Assembly (NCBI GenBank): GCA_041725895.1
Contig: JBGRQA010000009.1
Coordinates: 124,001 to 188,000, forward strand
Length of the DNA: 64,000 nucleotides
Source of the DNA: JBGRQA01 sp041725895
GTDB taxonomy: Bacteria > Bacteroidota > Bacteroidia > Bacteroidales > Marinifilaceae
Direction of reading: 5' to 3'
Positions 8,045-17,186 of this stretch are shown piece after piece. The notes beneath the pieces were generated by a model, which saw nothing but the letters and a program-made list of their open reading frames with translations, had not been told where the DNA came from and made no database searches. Position 1 is the stretch's first letter; each line of letters opens with the position of its first letter. The position numbers and the translations under genes were made by a program.

Positions 8045-10390
8045 ATGCTTCTCAACAATTTAAAAATCGCATTCCGCAACCTACTCCGGAACAAAACATA
8101 CAGCTTTATCAATATTTCCGGACTGGCCATTGGAATGGCATGTACCATCCTTCTTTTGATGTGGGTTGATCATGAAACGAGCTATGACTCATTTCATACC
8201 GATACCAATCATCTGTACCAAGTGGGGACCATTCTAAACTTCAACGGAAAAGAAGCCAATGCCCCCAACCTTCCTGGCATGCTAATCGATGCACTGAAAG
8301 AGAAAATCCCCGAATTTCAGTATATCACTAATTACGATGACTTTGGCCAGAAAAGACTACTCGAATTTGCAGGAAAAAAGCAGTACCAAACGATTAATCA
8401 TGCAGATCCTGACTTTCTCAAAATGTTCGATTTCCCTTTGCTAAAAGGGAATATGGAGACAGCCTTAAACGATCCTTATTCGATAGTACTTACCGAAAAA
8501 GGTGCGAAAAAAATTTTTGGTTCAGAAGATCCTATGGGAAAGCTGATTCGAATGGACAATAAGCATGAGTTAAAGGTTACGGGGCTCCTAAAAAATCCTC
8601 CTTCCAACACCACTTTCGATTTCGATTACCTAATGCCATTTGAGTTCTTGAAAAAAGAAAGTGATTTTTGGAAACATTGGGGTACCATAATGTATTATGG
8701 GTACGCTCAAATTTCCAAAAATTCAAATTCAGAAGTGGTAAATGAGAAATTGAGACATTTTTACCAAGACCATGTGGATAAAGAAATGAAAAACAAACTT
8801 TTCATTTTCCCACTGAGAAAAACACATTTATATGACTTGGACGGTCAGGAAACAAAAATGCAGAATGTTCGACTTTTTCTTATAATTGCTCTATTCATTC
8901 TATTGATTGCATGTTTCAATTTCATGAACCTTTCTACAGCCAGAGCCTCCAAACGTGCCAAAGAGATTGGTTTAAAAAAAGCCATAGGAGCACACAAAGG
9001 CAATCTGATTCGACAATTTCTGGGCGAATCCATACTAGTCTCTTTTATTGCAATCAATTTTGCCCTCATTTTAGTCCGTTTGTTCCTTCCCGAATTCAAC
9101 AATTTGTTACAAGAACAGCTTCACCTAAATTACACCGATTGGCGATTCCTTAGCGGATTAGTCAGTGTAATTCTAGTAACCGGACTTCTGGCAGGAGCCT
9201 ATCCTGCGTTCTATCTCACAGCCTTCAAACCTGTACTTGTGCTAAAAGGTATACTCCAAAAGGGCAAAAAGGGCAACCTTTTTCGAAAAATTTTGGTTGT
9301 ACTTCAGTTTAGCATATCCATCATTCTGTTGATTTCTACTCTTGTGGTTGGTCTTCAGATTCATCACATGAAAAACAAGGACCTGGGCTTAAACAAGGAT
9401 AACATTGTGTACATTCCTTTAACGGGTGAAATGGCAAAGAAAAGTGAAATCATCAAAAGGGAGATCACTGCTGAACCTACAGTTGAAAATGTCACCTTCT
9501 CCTCTCATATTCCTAATCAGGTATACCGAAATGGCTGGGGTTTGGATTGGGAAGGAAAAGATCCGCAAGTAAACCCTATGGTCACCTTTCTCACGGTTGA
9601 TGGAGATTACCACCACACCTTTAAACTAAAGTTAATTGATGGAAAATTCTTCAAAAAGGAAGCAACTTCAGTTGACTCCAACAGTGTAGTAATTAATGAA
9701 AAATTTGCCAAAATTATCTCAAAAGAATCTGTCGTTGGAAAAATCATCAAGGATGATGGTTTCGACCTGAAAATCATAGGTGTGGTAAAGGATTTCAATT
9801 TCACCCACATCAATCGAAAAATTGGTCCTCTAATGATGGATATCGCCAGCGGACACAACTACCTGTTTGCACGGATTCATCCAGAGAACACTCAGCGAGC
9901 CATCGATCACATTCGGAAGGTTTGCTCCCAATACAATCCAGAATTCCCTGTCGAAAACTATTTTTTGGACGATAAATATTCAGCAATGTATCGCAGCCAG
10001 GAGAGTACCATGTCCATTCTAAACTATTTCTCCATTTTGGCCATTATCATCTCCTGCTTGGGGCTGTTTGGTCTTACCTCCTTTATGGCCGAAGAACGCA
10101 CAAAAGAAATCGGGGTGCGAAAAGTATTGGGAGCCTCTGTAATCAAACTGGTTGGTATCTTCTCCCGTGAATTCACCAAATGGGTACTCCTCTCAAACCT
10201 GATTGCCTGGCCCATTTCCTGGTATCTTCTGAAGGAATGGCTACAAAACTTTGCCTATCGAATCGATATGCCAATTTGGGTATTCGCTGCCGTAGCACTG
10301 TTGGTTCTCCTCATTGCTTTCGCGACGGTGGGCTATCAGAGTTTAAAATCGGCCACCCGAAATCCGATTGAGAGCCTGAAATATGAATAG
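8045..10390 (+). CDS. ABC transporter permease, fused MacB/FtsX type with 8 TM (copy A2)
   Basis: The protein has 781 residues from ATG 8045. An ATG at 8018 would add nine residues, but the paralogues all start with ML(L/F)NNLKIAFRNL, so 8045 is preferred. The layout is as in copy A1: an N-terminal TM, a large periplasmic domain, three TMs carrying AKRAKEIGLKKAIGAH, a fifth TM, a second periplasmic domain and three C-terminal TMs after EERTKEIGVRKVLGAS. It is so similar to copy A1 that a tandem duplication is likely; the periplasmic domains differ most, which suggests different substrates or partners. It is separated from A1 by 94 bases containing hairpins. It presumably shares the operon's one ATPase. 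Confidence 0.9.
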   Translation: MLLNNLKIAFRNLLRNKTYSFINISGLAIGMACTILLLMWVDHETSYDSFHTDTNHLYQVGTILNFNGKEANAPNLPGMLIDALKEKIPEFQYITNYDDFGQKRLLEFAGKKQYQTINHADPDFLKMFDFPLLKGNMETALNDPYSIVLTEKGAKKIFGSEDPMGKLIRMDNKHELKVTGLLKNPPSNTTFDFDYLMPFEFLKKESDFWKHWGTIMYYGYAQISKNSNSEVVNEKLRHFYQDHVDKEMKNKLFIFPLRKTHLYDLDGQETKMQNVRLFLIIALFILLIACFNFMNLSTARASKRAKEIGLKKAIGAHKGNLIRQFLGESILVSFIAINFALILVRLFLPEFNNLLQEQLHLNYTDWRFLSGLVSVILVTGLLAGAYPAFYLTAFKPVLVLKGILQKGKKGNLFRKILVVLQFSISIILLISTLVVGLQIHHMKNKDLGLNKDNIVYIPLTGEMAKKSEIIKREITAEPTVENVTFSSHIPNQVYRNGWGLDWEGKDPQVNPMVTFLTVDGDYHHTFKLKLIDGKFFKKEATSVDSNSVVINEKFAKIISKESVVGKIIKDDGFDLKIIGVVKDFNFTHINRKIGPLMMDIASGHNYLFARIHPENTQRAIDHIRKVCSQYNPEFPVENYFLDDKYSAMYRSQESTMSILNYFSILAIIISCLGLFGLTSFMAEERTKEIGVRKVLGASVIKLVGIFSREFTKWVLLSNLIAWPISWYLLKEWLQNFAYRIDMPIWVFAAVALLVLLIAFATVGYQSLKSATRNPIESLKYE

Positions 10391-10404
10391 TATATTTTTT
10401 ATTA

Positions 10405-10438
10405 ATTGTAAGGCGAGGACATGTCCTCTCCTTACAAT
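10405..10438 (+). other. Intercistronic 34-bp near-perfect palindrome
   Basis: ATTGTAAGGCGAGGACA (10405-10421) is the complement of the next 17 bases with one mismatch. The centre is GAGGACATGTCCTC, sharing GGACATGTCC with the palindromes at 7992-8011 and 12886-12905, while the outer arms are unrelated. Confidence 0.6.
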
Positions 10439-10461
10439 AAATCCAAAAACAACAAACAATA

Positions 10462-12879
10462 ATGCTTTTCAATAATTTAAAAATCGCCTTCCGAAACCTG
10501 ATCCGAAACAAAGGATATAGCTTCATCAATATTTTTGGTCTTGCGTTAGGAATGGCCTGCACCATTTTGATACTACTATGGATCAACCACGAAACCAGTT
10601 ACGATAGTTTTCACAAAAAGAAAGACCGTATTTTCAGAGTATGCGAATCCCTCCGATTGAACGGCAGAGAATTTAATGTAGCAACTACTCCTGCTCCTAC
10701 GGCCGAAACAATGGTAGCCGAATTCCCTGAAATTGAGGAATCCGTTCGTTTCTACACTATGTGGAAGGCAGAATTTAAATACAACAAGAAAATAGTAAAA
10801 ATCAATAATTGGGCCTACGTAGATTCAACACTACTGGATATCTTTTCGATCGAATTGGTAAAGGGAAATCCCAAGAACATTCTTCGAAATCCCGGCAGTA
10901 TCATTCTGAGTGAAACAACTTCAAAAAAAATATTTGGAAACCAAAACCCCATTGGTCAGGTTCTTACAATGAATGAAGATTCACTGGTAACAGTAGAAGG
11001 CGTATACAAAGATCTTCCCAACAATAGCCATTTCCGGTTCAATTTTATGGCACCCATGAGCGCATGGCCAAATAGTCGGGAAACTTCGTGGTTAAATGTT
11101 GAATACTACACCTACCTTTTGCTAAAACCAAACACAGATGTGAAACGCCTTAAGTCCAAATTTGAAAACTTTGCATACAAACATTTTGGTCCTGAAGTAG
11201 AAAAACTTTACGGAAAAACCATCGAAGAACTAGCAAAAGGAGGTGATGGTGCAGAATTTATTCTTCAACCTCTGGAGAAAATTTACCTTCACTCCCACAA
11301 AACCGATGAAATAGGAAAAACAGGAGATATCCGTCATTTATTCATTATGGGGGCAATCGGATTGTTCATCTTAATTATTGCCTGCATTAATTTTATGAAT
11401 CTTTCCACAGCTCAATCGCTAAAACGCGCGAAAGAAGTAGGCCTAAAAAAAACATTAGGAGCCTCCAGAAGAAAAGTAATGATTCAATTTTTTGGAGAAT
11501 CACTACTACTTGCTTTTATCAGCCTTAATTTTGCATTGGTCATCGCCAAGCTGCTGCTTCCAACCTTTAACCATCTGGCACAAAAAGAACTAATTCTTGA
11601 TTATAGTAACACAAAAATAATTCTGGAATTACTAGCCATTGTGTTTTTAACCGGTCTCTTTGCAGGTAGCTATCCAGCCGTTTACCTTTCCTCCTTTGAA
11701 CCAATTAAAACCCTAAAAGGAATATCGATGTCGGACAGGAAAGCTCGAATTTTCCGAAGCATCCTGGTGATTTTCCAATTCTCAGCCTCCATTATCTTAA
11801 TAGTGGCTACCACGACCGTATTCCGACAATTGAACTATGTAAACAAAAAAGACTTAGGATACAACAAAGAAAACATTCTGATAATAAAAAACTGTGATAA
11901 TCTTGGAAATAGTATTAGGAGTTTCCGTGATGAACTTTTGAAAAACCCGGAAATCCAAAATGCAACCATTTCGGGATTTCTGCCGGTTCCCTCCTACAAT
12001 AGTACTACCAATGTTTTTACCGGAGAACACTCATCCAAGGAGGATTACTTCCTTGTGAATCTTTGGCGGGTAGATCACAACTACGTCCCCACCCTAAACA
12101 TTGAAATGGTAGAGGGACGAAACTTTAACCCTCTTCTCGCCAGCGACTCAACTGCAGCCATCATCAACGAGACGGCTCTACGAAAATTTGGATGGACAAC
12201 ATTTGAAGGAAGAAACATATCCAGAATGACCGACCTGCACGGAGGTACCAAGCCTCTCAAAATTATCGGTGTTTTTAAAGACTTCCACTTTCAATCACTG
12301 CACCGACAAATTGAACCTCTGGTACTGTATCATGGTGAGCACAATGCAACAATATCCTTACGCTACAACTCTACAGATACTAAAAAAACGATAAGCTATG
12401 TAAAATCATTATGGAAGCAATTCCTTCCAACCAAAGAATTCCAGTACAGCTTTTTGGACGAACGGTTTGCCCAAATGTACGACAAGGAGCAACGTTCAGG
12501 AACCATCTTTTCCATTTTTACTCTCATCTCCATTTTCGTTGCCTGCCTTGGTTTATGGGGATTGGCCAGCTATACCGCTGAACAAAAAGTTAAGGAACTT
12601 GGCGTTCGAAAGGTATTGGGAGCTTCCATTCAAAATCTTATTTTCCTTCTTATCAAACAATTCTCGCAATGGGTTCTACTGGCCTCCGTCATATCCATAC
12701 CAGTGGCTTACCTGTTTATGAACAAATGGTTGGAATCCTTCGCTTTTCACACCAACCTGCCGTGGTGGATTTTTGTTATGGGAGCTTTAATAGCCTTGCT
12801 AATCGCAGCAGCTACCACATCATACCAAGCCTGGCGGTCGGCTACACGCAACCCGATAGAAAGTCTCAAATACGAATAA
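10462..12879 (+). CDS. ABC transporter permease, fused MacB/FtsX type with 8 TM (copy B1)
   Basis: The protein has 805 residues. The first TM is GYSFINIFGLALGMACTILILLW; the central three TMs carry AQSLKRAKEVGLKKTLGAS and the C-terminal three carry EQKVKELGVRKVLGAS. The two periplasmic domains are longer than in copies A1/A2, and features such as LPVPSYNSTTNVFTGEHSSKED are shared only with copy B2. The four permeases therefore form two pairs, A1/A2 and B1/B2. It starts 71 bases after A2, with a palindrome in between. It probably forms a complete permease unit alone and couples to the common ATPase. Its specific cargo cannot be inferred. Confidence 0.9.
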   Translation: MLFNNLKIAFRNLIRNKGYSFINIFGLALGMACTILILLWINHETSYDSFHKKKDRIFRVCESLRLNGREFNVATTPAPTAETMVAEFPEIEESVRFYTMWKAEFKYNKKIVKINNWAYVDSTLLDIFSIELVKGNPKNILRNPGSIILSETTSKKIFGNQNPIGQVLTMNEDSLVTVEGVYKDLPNNSHFRFNFMAPMSAWPNSRETSWLNVEYYTYLLLKPNTDVKRLKSKFENFAYKHFGPEVEKLYGKTIEELAKGGDGAEFILQPLEKIYLHSHKTDEIGKTGDIRHLFIMGAIGLFILIIACINFMNLSTAQSLKRAKEVGLKKTLGASRRKVMIQFFGESLLLAFISLNFALVIAKLLLPTFNHLAQKELILDYSNTKIILELLAIVFLTGLFAGSYPAVYLSSFEPIKTLKGISMSDRKARIFRSILVIFQFSASIILIVATTTVFRQLNYVNKKDLGYNKENILIIKNCDNLGNSIRSFRDELLKNPEIQNATISGFLPVPSYNSTTNVFTGEHSSKEDYFLVNLWRVDHNYVPTLNIEMVEGRNFNPLLASDSTAAIINETALRKFGWTTFEGRNISRMTDLHGGTKPLKIIGVFKDFHFQSLHRQIEPLVLYHGEHNATISLRYNSTDTKKTISYVKSLWKQFLPTKEFQYSFLDERFAQMYDKEQRSGTIFSIFTLISIFVACLGLWGLASYTAEQKVKELGVRKVLGASIQNLIFLLIKQFSQWVLLASVISIPVAYLFMNKWLESFAFHTNLPWWIFVMGALIALLIAAATTSYQAWRSATRNPIESLKYE

Positions 12880-12885
12880 AAATAC

Positions 12886-12905
12886 GGACGGGACATGTCC
12901 CGTCC
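12886..12905 (+). other. Intercistronic perfect 20-bp palindrome (second identical copy)
   Basis: GGACGGGACATGTCCCGTCC lies in the 52-base gap between permeases B1 and B2 and is identical to the copy at 7992-8011. There is no following T-run. Confidence 0.62.
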
Positions 12906-12931
12906 TACTAATTGAAAGATAACATACAAAA

Positions 12932-15352
12932 ATGCTTCTCAACAATCTAAAAATCGCGTTTCGAAACCTGATCCGAAACAAAGCCTACAGTTTCATCAAT
13001 ATTTCTGGATTGGCCATAGGTATGGCTTGTACTATTTTTATCGCTTTGTGGGTCAATCATGAAACCAGTTATGACTCACATCACGAAAAAGCCGATAGAA
13101 TCTACCGGGTATGTGAGAGTATTAACCTTAATGGCCGCCCCCTAAAATCGGCTATCACTCCTCCTCTATTGGCTGAAACCATGGTACAGGAATTCCCCGA
13201 AGTAGAAAATGCAGTTCGATTCTATAAACCGGGGACCTCAATTATTATTAATTATCAGAAACAGACGATTTGGGAGCCCAGTTGGGCCTATGCTGATTCA
13301 ACCTTGCTGGATGTCTTCACCCTTCCTTTGCTTAAGGGAAATCCGAAGAAAGTACTAAGGGCCCCCAACACCATCTTATTAAGTAAGAAAATTTCGAAGA
13401 AAATTTTTAAAGACCAAGATCCAATTGGCCAACTTATTGAGCTCAAAAACCGAGGTCATTATGTGGTCGAGGGAGTTTACCAGGACATCCCCTCCAACAG
13501 TCATTTCCAATTTGGTTTTATCGCCTCCCTTTCCAGCTTGCCTAGCAGTAGAGAAACAAACTGGCTATACAACGATTTCCAGACCTACATATTATTGCAT
13601 CCCAAAACCAATGTGAGTAAGTTAACAGCTAAATTTGATGATTTTATACTCCGTCATTTGAGAGCAGATGCTGAACAAATGTTGGGCAAATCCGTCGAGG
13701 AAATAGCCAAAGGTGGAAGTAAACTGACTTTTTTCCTTCAACCGCTTCGAAAAATCTACTTGAATTCAGATCTGGAAAGGGAAATTGGACCAACCGGCGA
13801 TATCCGCTACATCTATGTAATGCTGGCCATTGGATTATTCATCCTGATTATTGCCTGCATCAACTTCATGAATCTATCCACCGCACAATCATTAAAAAGA
13901 GCCAGAGAAGTGGGCATACGGAAAACATTAGGTGCAAAAAGGGCACGACTCATGCTCCAATTTTTTGGAGAATCACTGCTTCTCTCCTTTATCGGATTAA
14001 ATTTTGCCCTTGTTATCACCCAACTCACACTCCCCTTCTTCAACTCACTGGCTCAGAAAGATCTACGCCTGGACTACACCAACATTACCCTAATAATTGA
14101 AATGGTTGGGATTGTTGGTATCACAGGTATCTTTGCAGGATTGTATCCCGCCACTTATCTCTCCTCCTTTCAGCCCATCAAAACTCTAAAAGGATTACTA
14201 CAATCGAATAAAAAAGCGGGTATTTTTCGAAGTTCCCTGGTTATCTTCCAATTTTCGGCCTCAATCATCCTAATCATTGCAACTCTTGTGGTTTTGGGGC
14301 AATTGAATTTCATTAGAAATAAGAAGTTGGGCTACAACCGGGAAAACGTACTTATCCTGTACAATACGAAAGACTTGGGCAATAGCATAAAAAGCTTCCG
14401 GCAGGAACTCCTTAACAATCCACAAATTAAAAATGTCACAATTACCGGATACCTCCCCACTCCTTCAGAACGAGGTTCAACCAACGTTTTCATTGGGAAA
14501 CACTCTGCAAAAGAAGATTTCGAATTTGTAAACACCTGGCCCGTAGACATGGATTACACCGAAACGCTGGGGCTTGAAATTATTCATGGACGAAACTTCT
14601 CCAAAGATTTGGCCTCGGATTCCACAGCAGCCCTCATCAACGAGGCAGCCTACAAGAAATTTGGATGGACCAACTTTGAAGAAAGAATACTTTCCCGCAT
14701 GACAGATAATGAGGGTACAACCAAACCTATGAAAATCATTGGCGTAGTTAAGAATTTCCATTACGAAACACTTCATAAAACAATTGTTCCCCTGGTTCTT
14801 TACTTTGGAGATAACAAAGCGATGATGGCCATCCGGTATAAAACTAAAGATCTGCCGGCACTAATAGAAAACGTTAATAAAACATGGAAGAAATTCTCGC
14901 CCAACCAAAGAATGAGCTACAACTTTATGGATGATGCATTTGAATATACCTACAATCAGGAAAAACGTACCGCATCCATCTTTGGGATTTTCACCCTGCT
15001 CTCCATCCTGATTGCCTGCATGGGCCTTTTCGGATTGGCAGCTTTCACCGCCGAAAGAAAAATAAAAGAAATCGGAGTACGAAGAGTATTGGGAGCTTCT
15101 ATAGGAAATTTGATTATCATGCTAGTACAGCAATTCTCTAAATGGGTTTTGATCGCCTCTGTAATTTCCTGTCCCATTGCTTACCTCCTCATGGGAAAAT
15201 GGTTAGAAAATTTTAAATACCACACCCAATTATCCTGGTGGCATTTTGCTCTTGGAAGCCTATCCGCTCTTTTGATAGCAGTAGGTACAACCACATACCA
15301 AGCCTGGCGATCTGCCACCCGAAATCCGGTAGAGAGTCTCAAATGCGAATAA
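12932..15352 (+). CDS. ABC transporter permease, fused MacB/FtsX type with 8 TM (copy B2)
   Basis: This 806-residue protein is most like copy B1. It begins MLLNNLKIAFRNLIRNKAYS, and the first TM follows (INISGLAIGMACTIFIALWVNHE). The first FtsX module has AQSLKRAREVGIRKTLGAKR and the second has ERKIKEIGVRRVLGAS. The end reads NPVESLKCE where the others have SLKYE. The periplasmic domains share the TPSERGSTNVFIGKHSAKEDF block with B1. It starts 52 bases after B1 and is followed by a hairpin and the S41 peptidase, so it is the last permease of the operon. It would act as an inner-membrane mechanotransmission permease with the single upstream ATPase. Confidence 0.9.
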   Translation: MLLNNLKIAFRNLIRNKAYSFINISGLAIGMACTIFIALWVNHETSYDSHHEKADRIYRVCESINLNGRPLKSAITPPLLAETMVQEFPEVENAVRFYKPGTSIIINYQKQTIWEPSWAYADSTLLDVFTLPLLKGNPKKVLRAPNTILLSKKISKKIFKDQDPIGQLIELKNRGHYVVEGVYQDIPSNSHFQFGFIASLSSLPSSRETNWLYNDFQTYILLHPKTNVSKLTAKFDDFILRHLRADAEQMLGKSVEEIAKGGSKLTFFLQPLRKIYLNSDLEREIGPTGDIRYIYVMLAIGLFILIIACINFMNLSTAQSLKRAREVGIRKTLGAKRARLMLQFFGESLLLSFIGLNFALVITQLTLPFFNSLAQKDLRLDYTNITLIIEMVGIVGITGIFAGLYPATYLSSFQPIKTLKGLLQSNKKAGIFRSSLVIFQFSASIILIIATLVVLGQLNFIRNKKLGYNRENVLILYNTKDLGNSIKSFRQELLNNPQIKNVTITGYLPTPSERGSTNVFIGKHSAKEDFEFVNTWPVDMDYTETLGLEIIHGRNFSKDLASDSTAALINEAAYKKFGWTNFEERILSRMTDNEGTTKPMKIIGVVKNFHYETLHKTIVPLVLYFGDNKAMMAIRYKTKDLPALIENVNKTWKKFSPNQRMSYNFMDDAFEYTYNQEKRTASIFGIFTLLSILIACMGLFGLAAFTAERKIKEIGVRRVLGASIGNLIIMLVQQFSKWVLIASVISCPIAYLLMGKWLENFKYHTQLSWWHFALGSLSALLIAVGTTTYQAWRSATRNPVESLKCE

Positions 15353-15369
15353 TAAACAAATGATAATAT

Positions 15370-15389
15370 GGCCAGGACAATTCCTGGCC
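15370..15389 (+). other. Intercistronic hairpin before the S41 peptidase
   Basis: GGCCAGGA (15370-15377) pairs with TCCTGGCC (15382-15389) around a CAAT loop. It is the last in a series of hairpins found in every junction from the ATPase to the peptidase; the core GGACAATTCC resembles GGACATGTCC in the others. Confidence 0.55.
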
Positions 15390-15427
15390 CAACCATTAGC
15401 TACATATTAACCACAAAACCAATTACA

Positions 15428-17053
15428 ATGAAAAAAATCCTACTCACTCTAATTATTACAACCACCCTATTTGTCGGTATTGCTCAACAGATCCCCAAGG
15501 CTAGTTTGGAAAAGGACATTAAGCAAATGGCCAAAATTCTGGATGAAACGCACCCGGATCCCTTCTCTGCTTATGGAAACAGAATTGAATTCTACCGTGA
15601 AGTAAATCATCTAATAAAAGGAATTCCGGAAAATGGAATGGATACATTGGAGTTTTTCAAATATTTAGCTCCCCTTCTCTCCAAACTGGAAGACGGTCAT
15701 ACCAATTTGAAATTACCAAAATCTAAATTGTACAACCAAAGGGGATACCGACTTCCTATCCGGTTCAAAGTGGCTGACGACTGCATATTTGTATCGGAAA
15801 CTACAAAAGAATACCAACATCTAATTGGTCAAAAATTGACCAAAATCAATGGGGAAAGTCTTGAAACCTTCACTAATAGATTAAAAGCCTTAAGGCCTCT
15901 TGAAAATAAATTTCACGAGAGATTGACCGTATCCAGCTACATACAGCAATACGCCAGAATAAAATCCTATCTCCCGGATATTCAATTTAACATTCAACTT
16001 GAATTGGCAAACGCCCAAGACCAACACAAGCAGTACGAGATGGAATACTTTGATCCCAAAGGCAAAAAAATCAATTGGATCAAAAAGGATCAAAAGGGAA
16101 TGCACGATGACGAAAAAATGATTGCATGGAAGTTTGCTGATGAAGAAAAAAAAACTGCCTATCTGCAAATTGATATGATGGCAACCAGAGAAGCTCTGGA
16201 ACAATTTCCCGTAGAATCTCCAATTTTTAGAGCGTATGCAGGTTATTGGTGCAAGAAATTGGACATGGAGTTAACGGACCAGAAGCAAGATATTCTGGAA
16301 AAGATACCATCCCTTACTGAAATGTCGCATGAGCTTTTGCAGCAGATGAAAAAGAACAAATCTACCCACCTGGTAATTGATCTCAGAAAAAATGGGGGTG
16401 GAAATACCGATTGCTATAAGCCCCTCATGTACATGATGTATGGGGACAATATTTTTAAAGACACGGTTTCCCGAGAAATTGTTACTAAAGTTTCAAAACT
16501 TCTTTTGAACAGAAGTAAAATCTCGATTGAAGAGTACAACAAACGAAATGACAGCAAGTATGAATATGGAGATCTGAAATTTTGGTCCTCACAAATGAGT
16601 GCGGAAGAAACGGAAGAAGAAGCAAGAAAAGATAAAGAGTCCTATTTCGAACGCTTAGCCGAGGCAAAAACATCAACTTATGATATCGTTGCCGGAATGA
16701 AAGGAAAACCTTTGTACTCCCCTAAAATAATACTTCTTGTATCACCCAATACCTTTAGTGCCGCTTACAGCATGCTTTACAAACTCTTACCCTATGGTGC
16801 TACAGCGGTAGGTGTAACACCCGGTCAGGCCGGAAATACCTACATGGATGGCATCAGATTCACGCTCCCTGAATCCGGCTTGAAAGGAGTAGTGTCCAAA
16901 TGCAAACAGATCTACTTCCCCTACGATGCAAAAAAGGGGAAAGAATTAACGCCTGACTTTGTCATGCAATGGTCCGATTTCAAGAAGTATGACTTTGACA
17001 CCAATGCGGAATTGCAGTATGTACTGGATCTGATTGAATCAGGAGCACTATAA
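15428..17053 (+). CDS. S41 family peptidase, secreted
   Basis: The protein has 541 residues from ATG 15428 (MKKILLTLIITTTLFVGIAQQ, a signal peptide). An ATG at 15368 would place twenty residues before the signal and overlap the hairpin, so it is rejected. The N-terminal half includes a PDZ-like stretch (about 120-165, RLPIRFKVADDCIFVSE...LTKINGESL). The S41 core has HLVIDLRKNGGGNTD (about 316-330), then VSPNTFSAAYSM, where the serine of FSAA is the likely nucleophile. This resembles tail-specific and tricorn-like S41 peptidases of Bacteroidota, often annotated as a hypothetical protein in the S41 clan. It is the last gene of the exporter operon, 75 bases after permease B2, so it may process periplasmic substrates or damaged proteins in the same stress response. 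Confidence 0.82.
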   Translation: MKKILLTLIITTTLFVGIAQQIPKASLEKDIKQMAKILDETHPDPFSAYGNRIEFYREVNHLIKGIPENGMDTLEFFKYLAPLLSKLEDGHTNLKLPKSKLYNQRGYRLPIRFKVADDCIFVSETTKEYQHLIGQKLTKINGESLETFTNRLKALRPLENKFHERLTVSSYIQQYARIKSYLPDIQFNIQLELANAQDQHKQYEMEYFDPKGKKINWIKKDQKGMHDDEKMIAWKFADEEKKTAYLQIDMMATREALEQFPVESPIFRAYAGYWCKKLDMELTDQKQDILEKIPSLTEMSHELLQQMKKNKSTHLVIDLRKNGGGNTDCYKPLMYMMYGDNIFKDTVSREIVTKVSKLLLNRSKISIEEYNKRNDSKYEYGDLKFWSSQMSAEETEEEARKDKESYFERLAEAKTSTYDIVAGMKGKPLYSPKIILLVSPNTFSAAYSMLYKLLPYGATAVGVTPGQAGNTYMDGIRFTLPESGLKGVVSKCKQIYFPYDAKKGKELTPDFVMQWSDFKKYDFDTNAELQYVLDLIESGAL

Positions 17054-17116
17054 TCCCGAATCTTTGAAAAAAAGAGTAGTACAAACGATACAATTGTTTT
17101 TCCAAACATAAAAAAG

Positions 17117-17151
17117 AAAGGGACTGTCGAAAAAATATCGACAGCCCCTTT
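17117..17151. terminator. Intrinsic terminator between convergent genes
   Basis: AAAGGGACTGTCGA (17117-17130) pairs with TCGACAGCCCCTTT (17138-17151) with one mismatch. On the minus strand the hairpin is followed by TTTCTTTTTT, a good Rho-independent terminator for the FISUMP gene. It may also stop plus-strand transcripts of the exporter operon, though the plus side lacks a T-run beyond the stem. Confidence 0.7.
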
Positions 17152-17186
17152 CATACATACTAACTAAATGGAATGGTTATTGTTTA

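Noticed and set aside
15368..15427. Upstream start of the S41 peptidase
   Set aside because: It would add twenty residues before an obvious signal peptide and begin inside the intercistronic hairpin.
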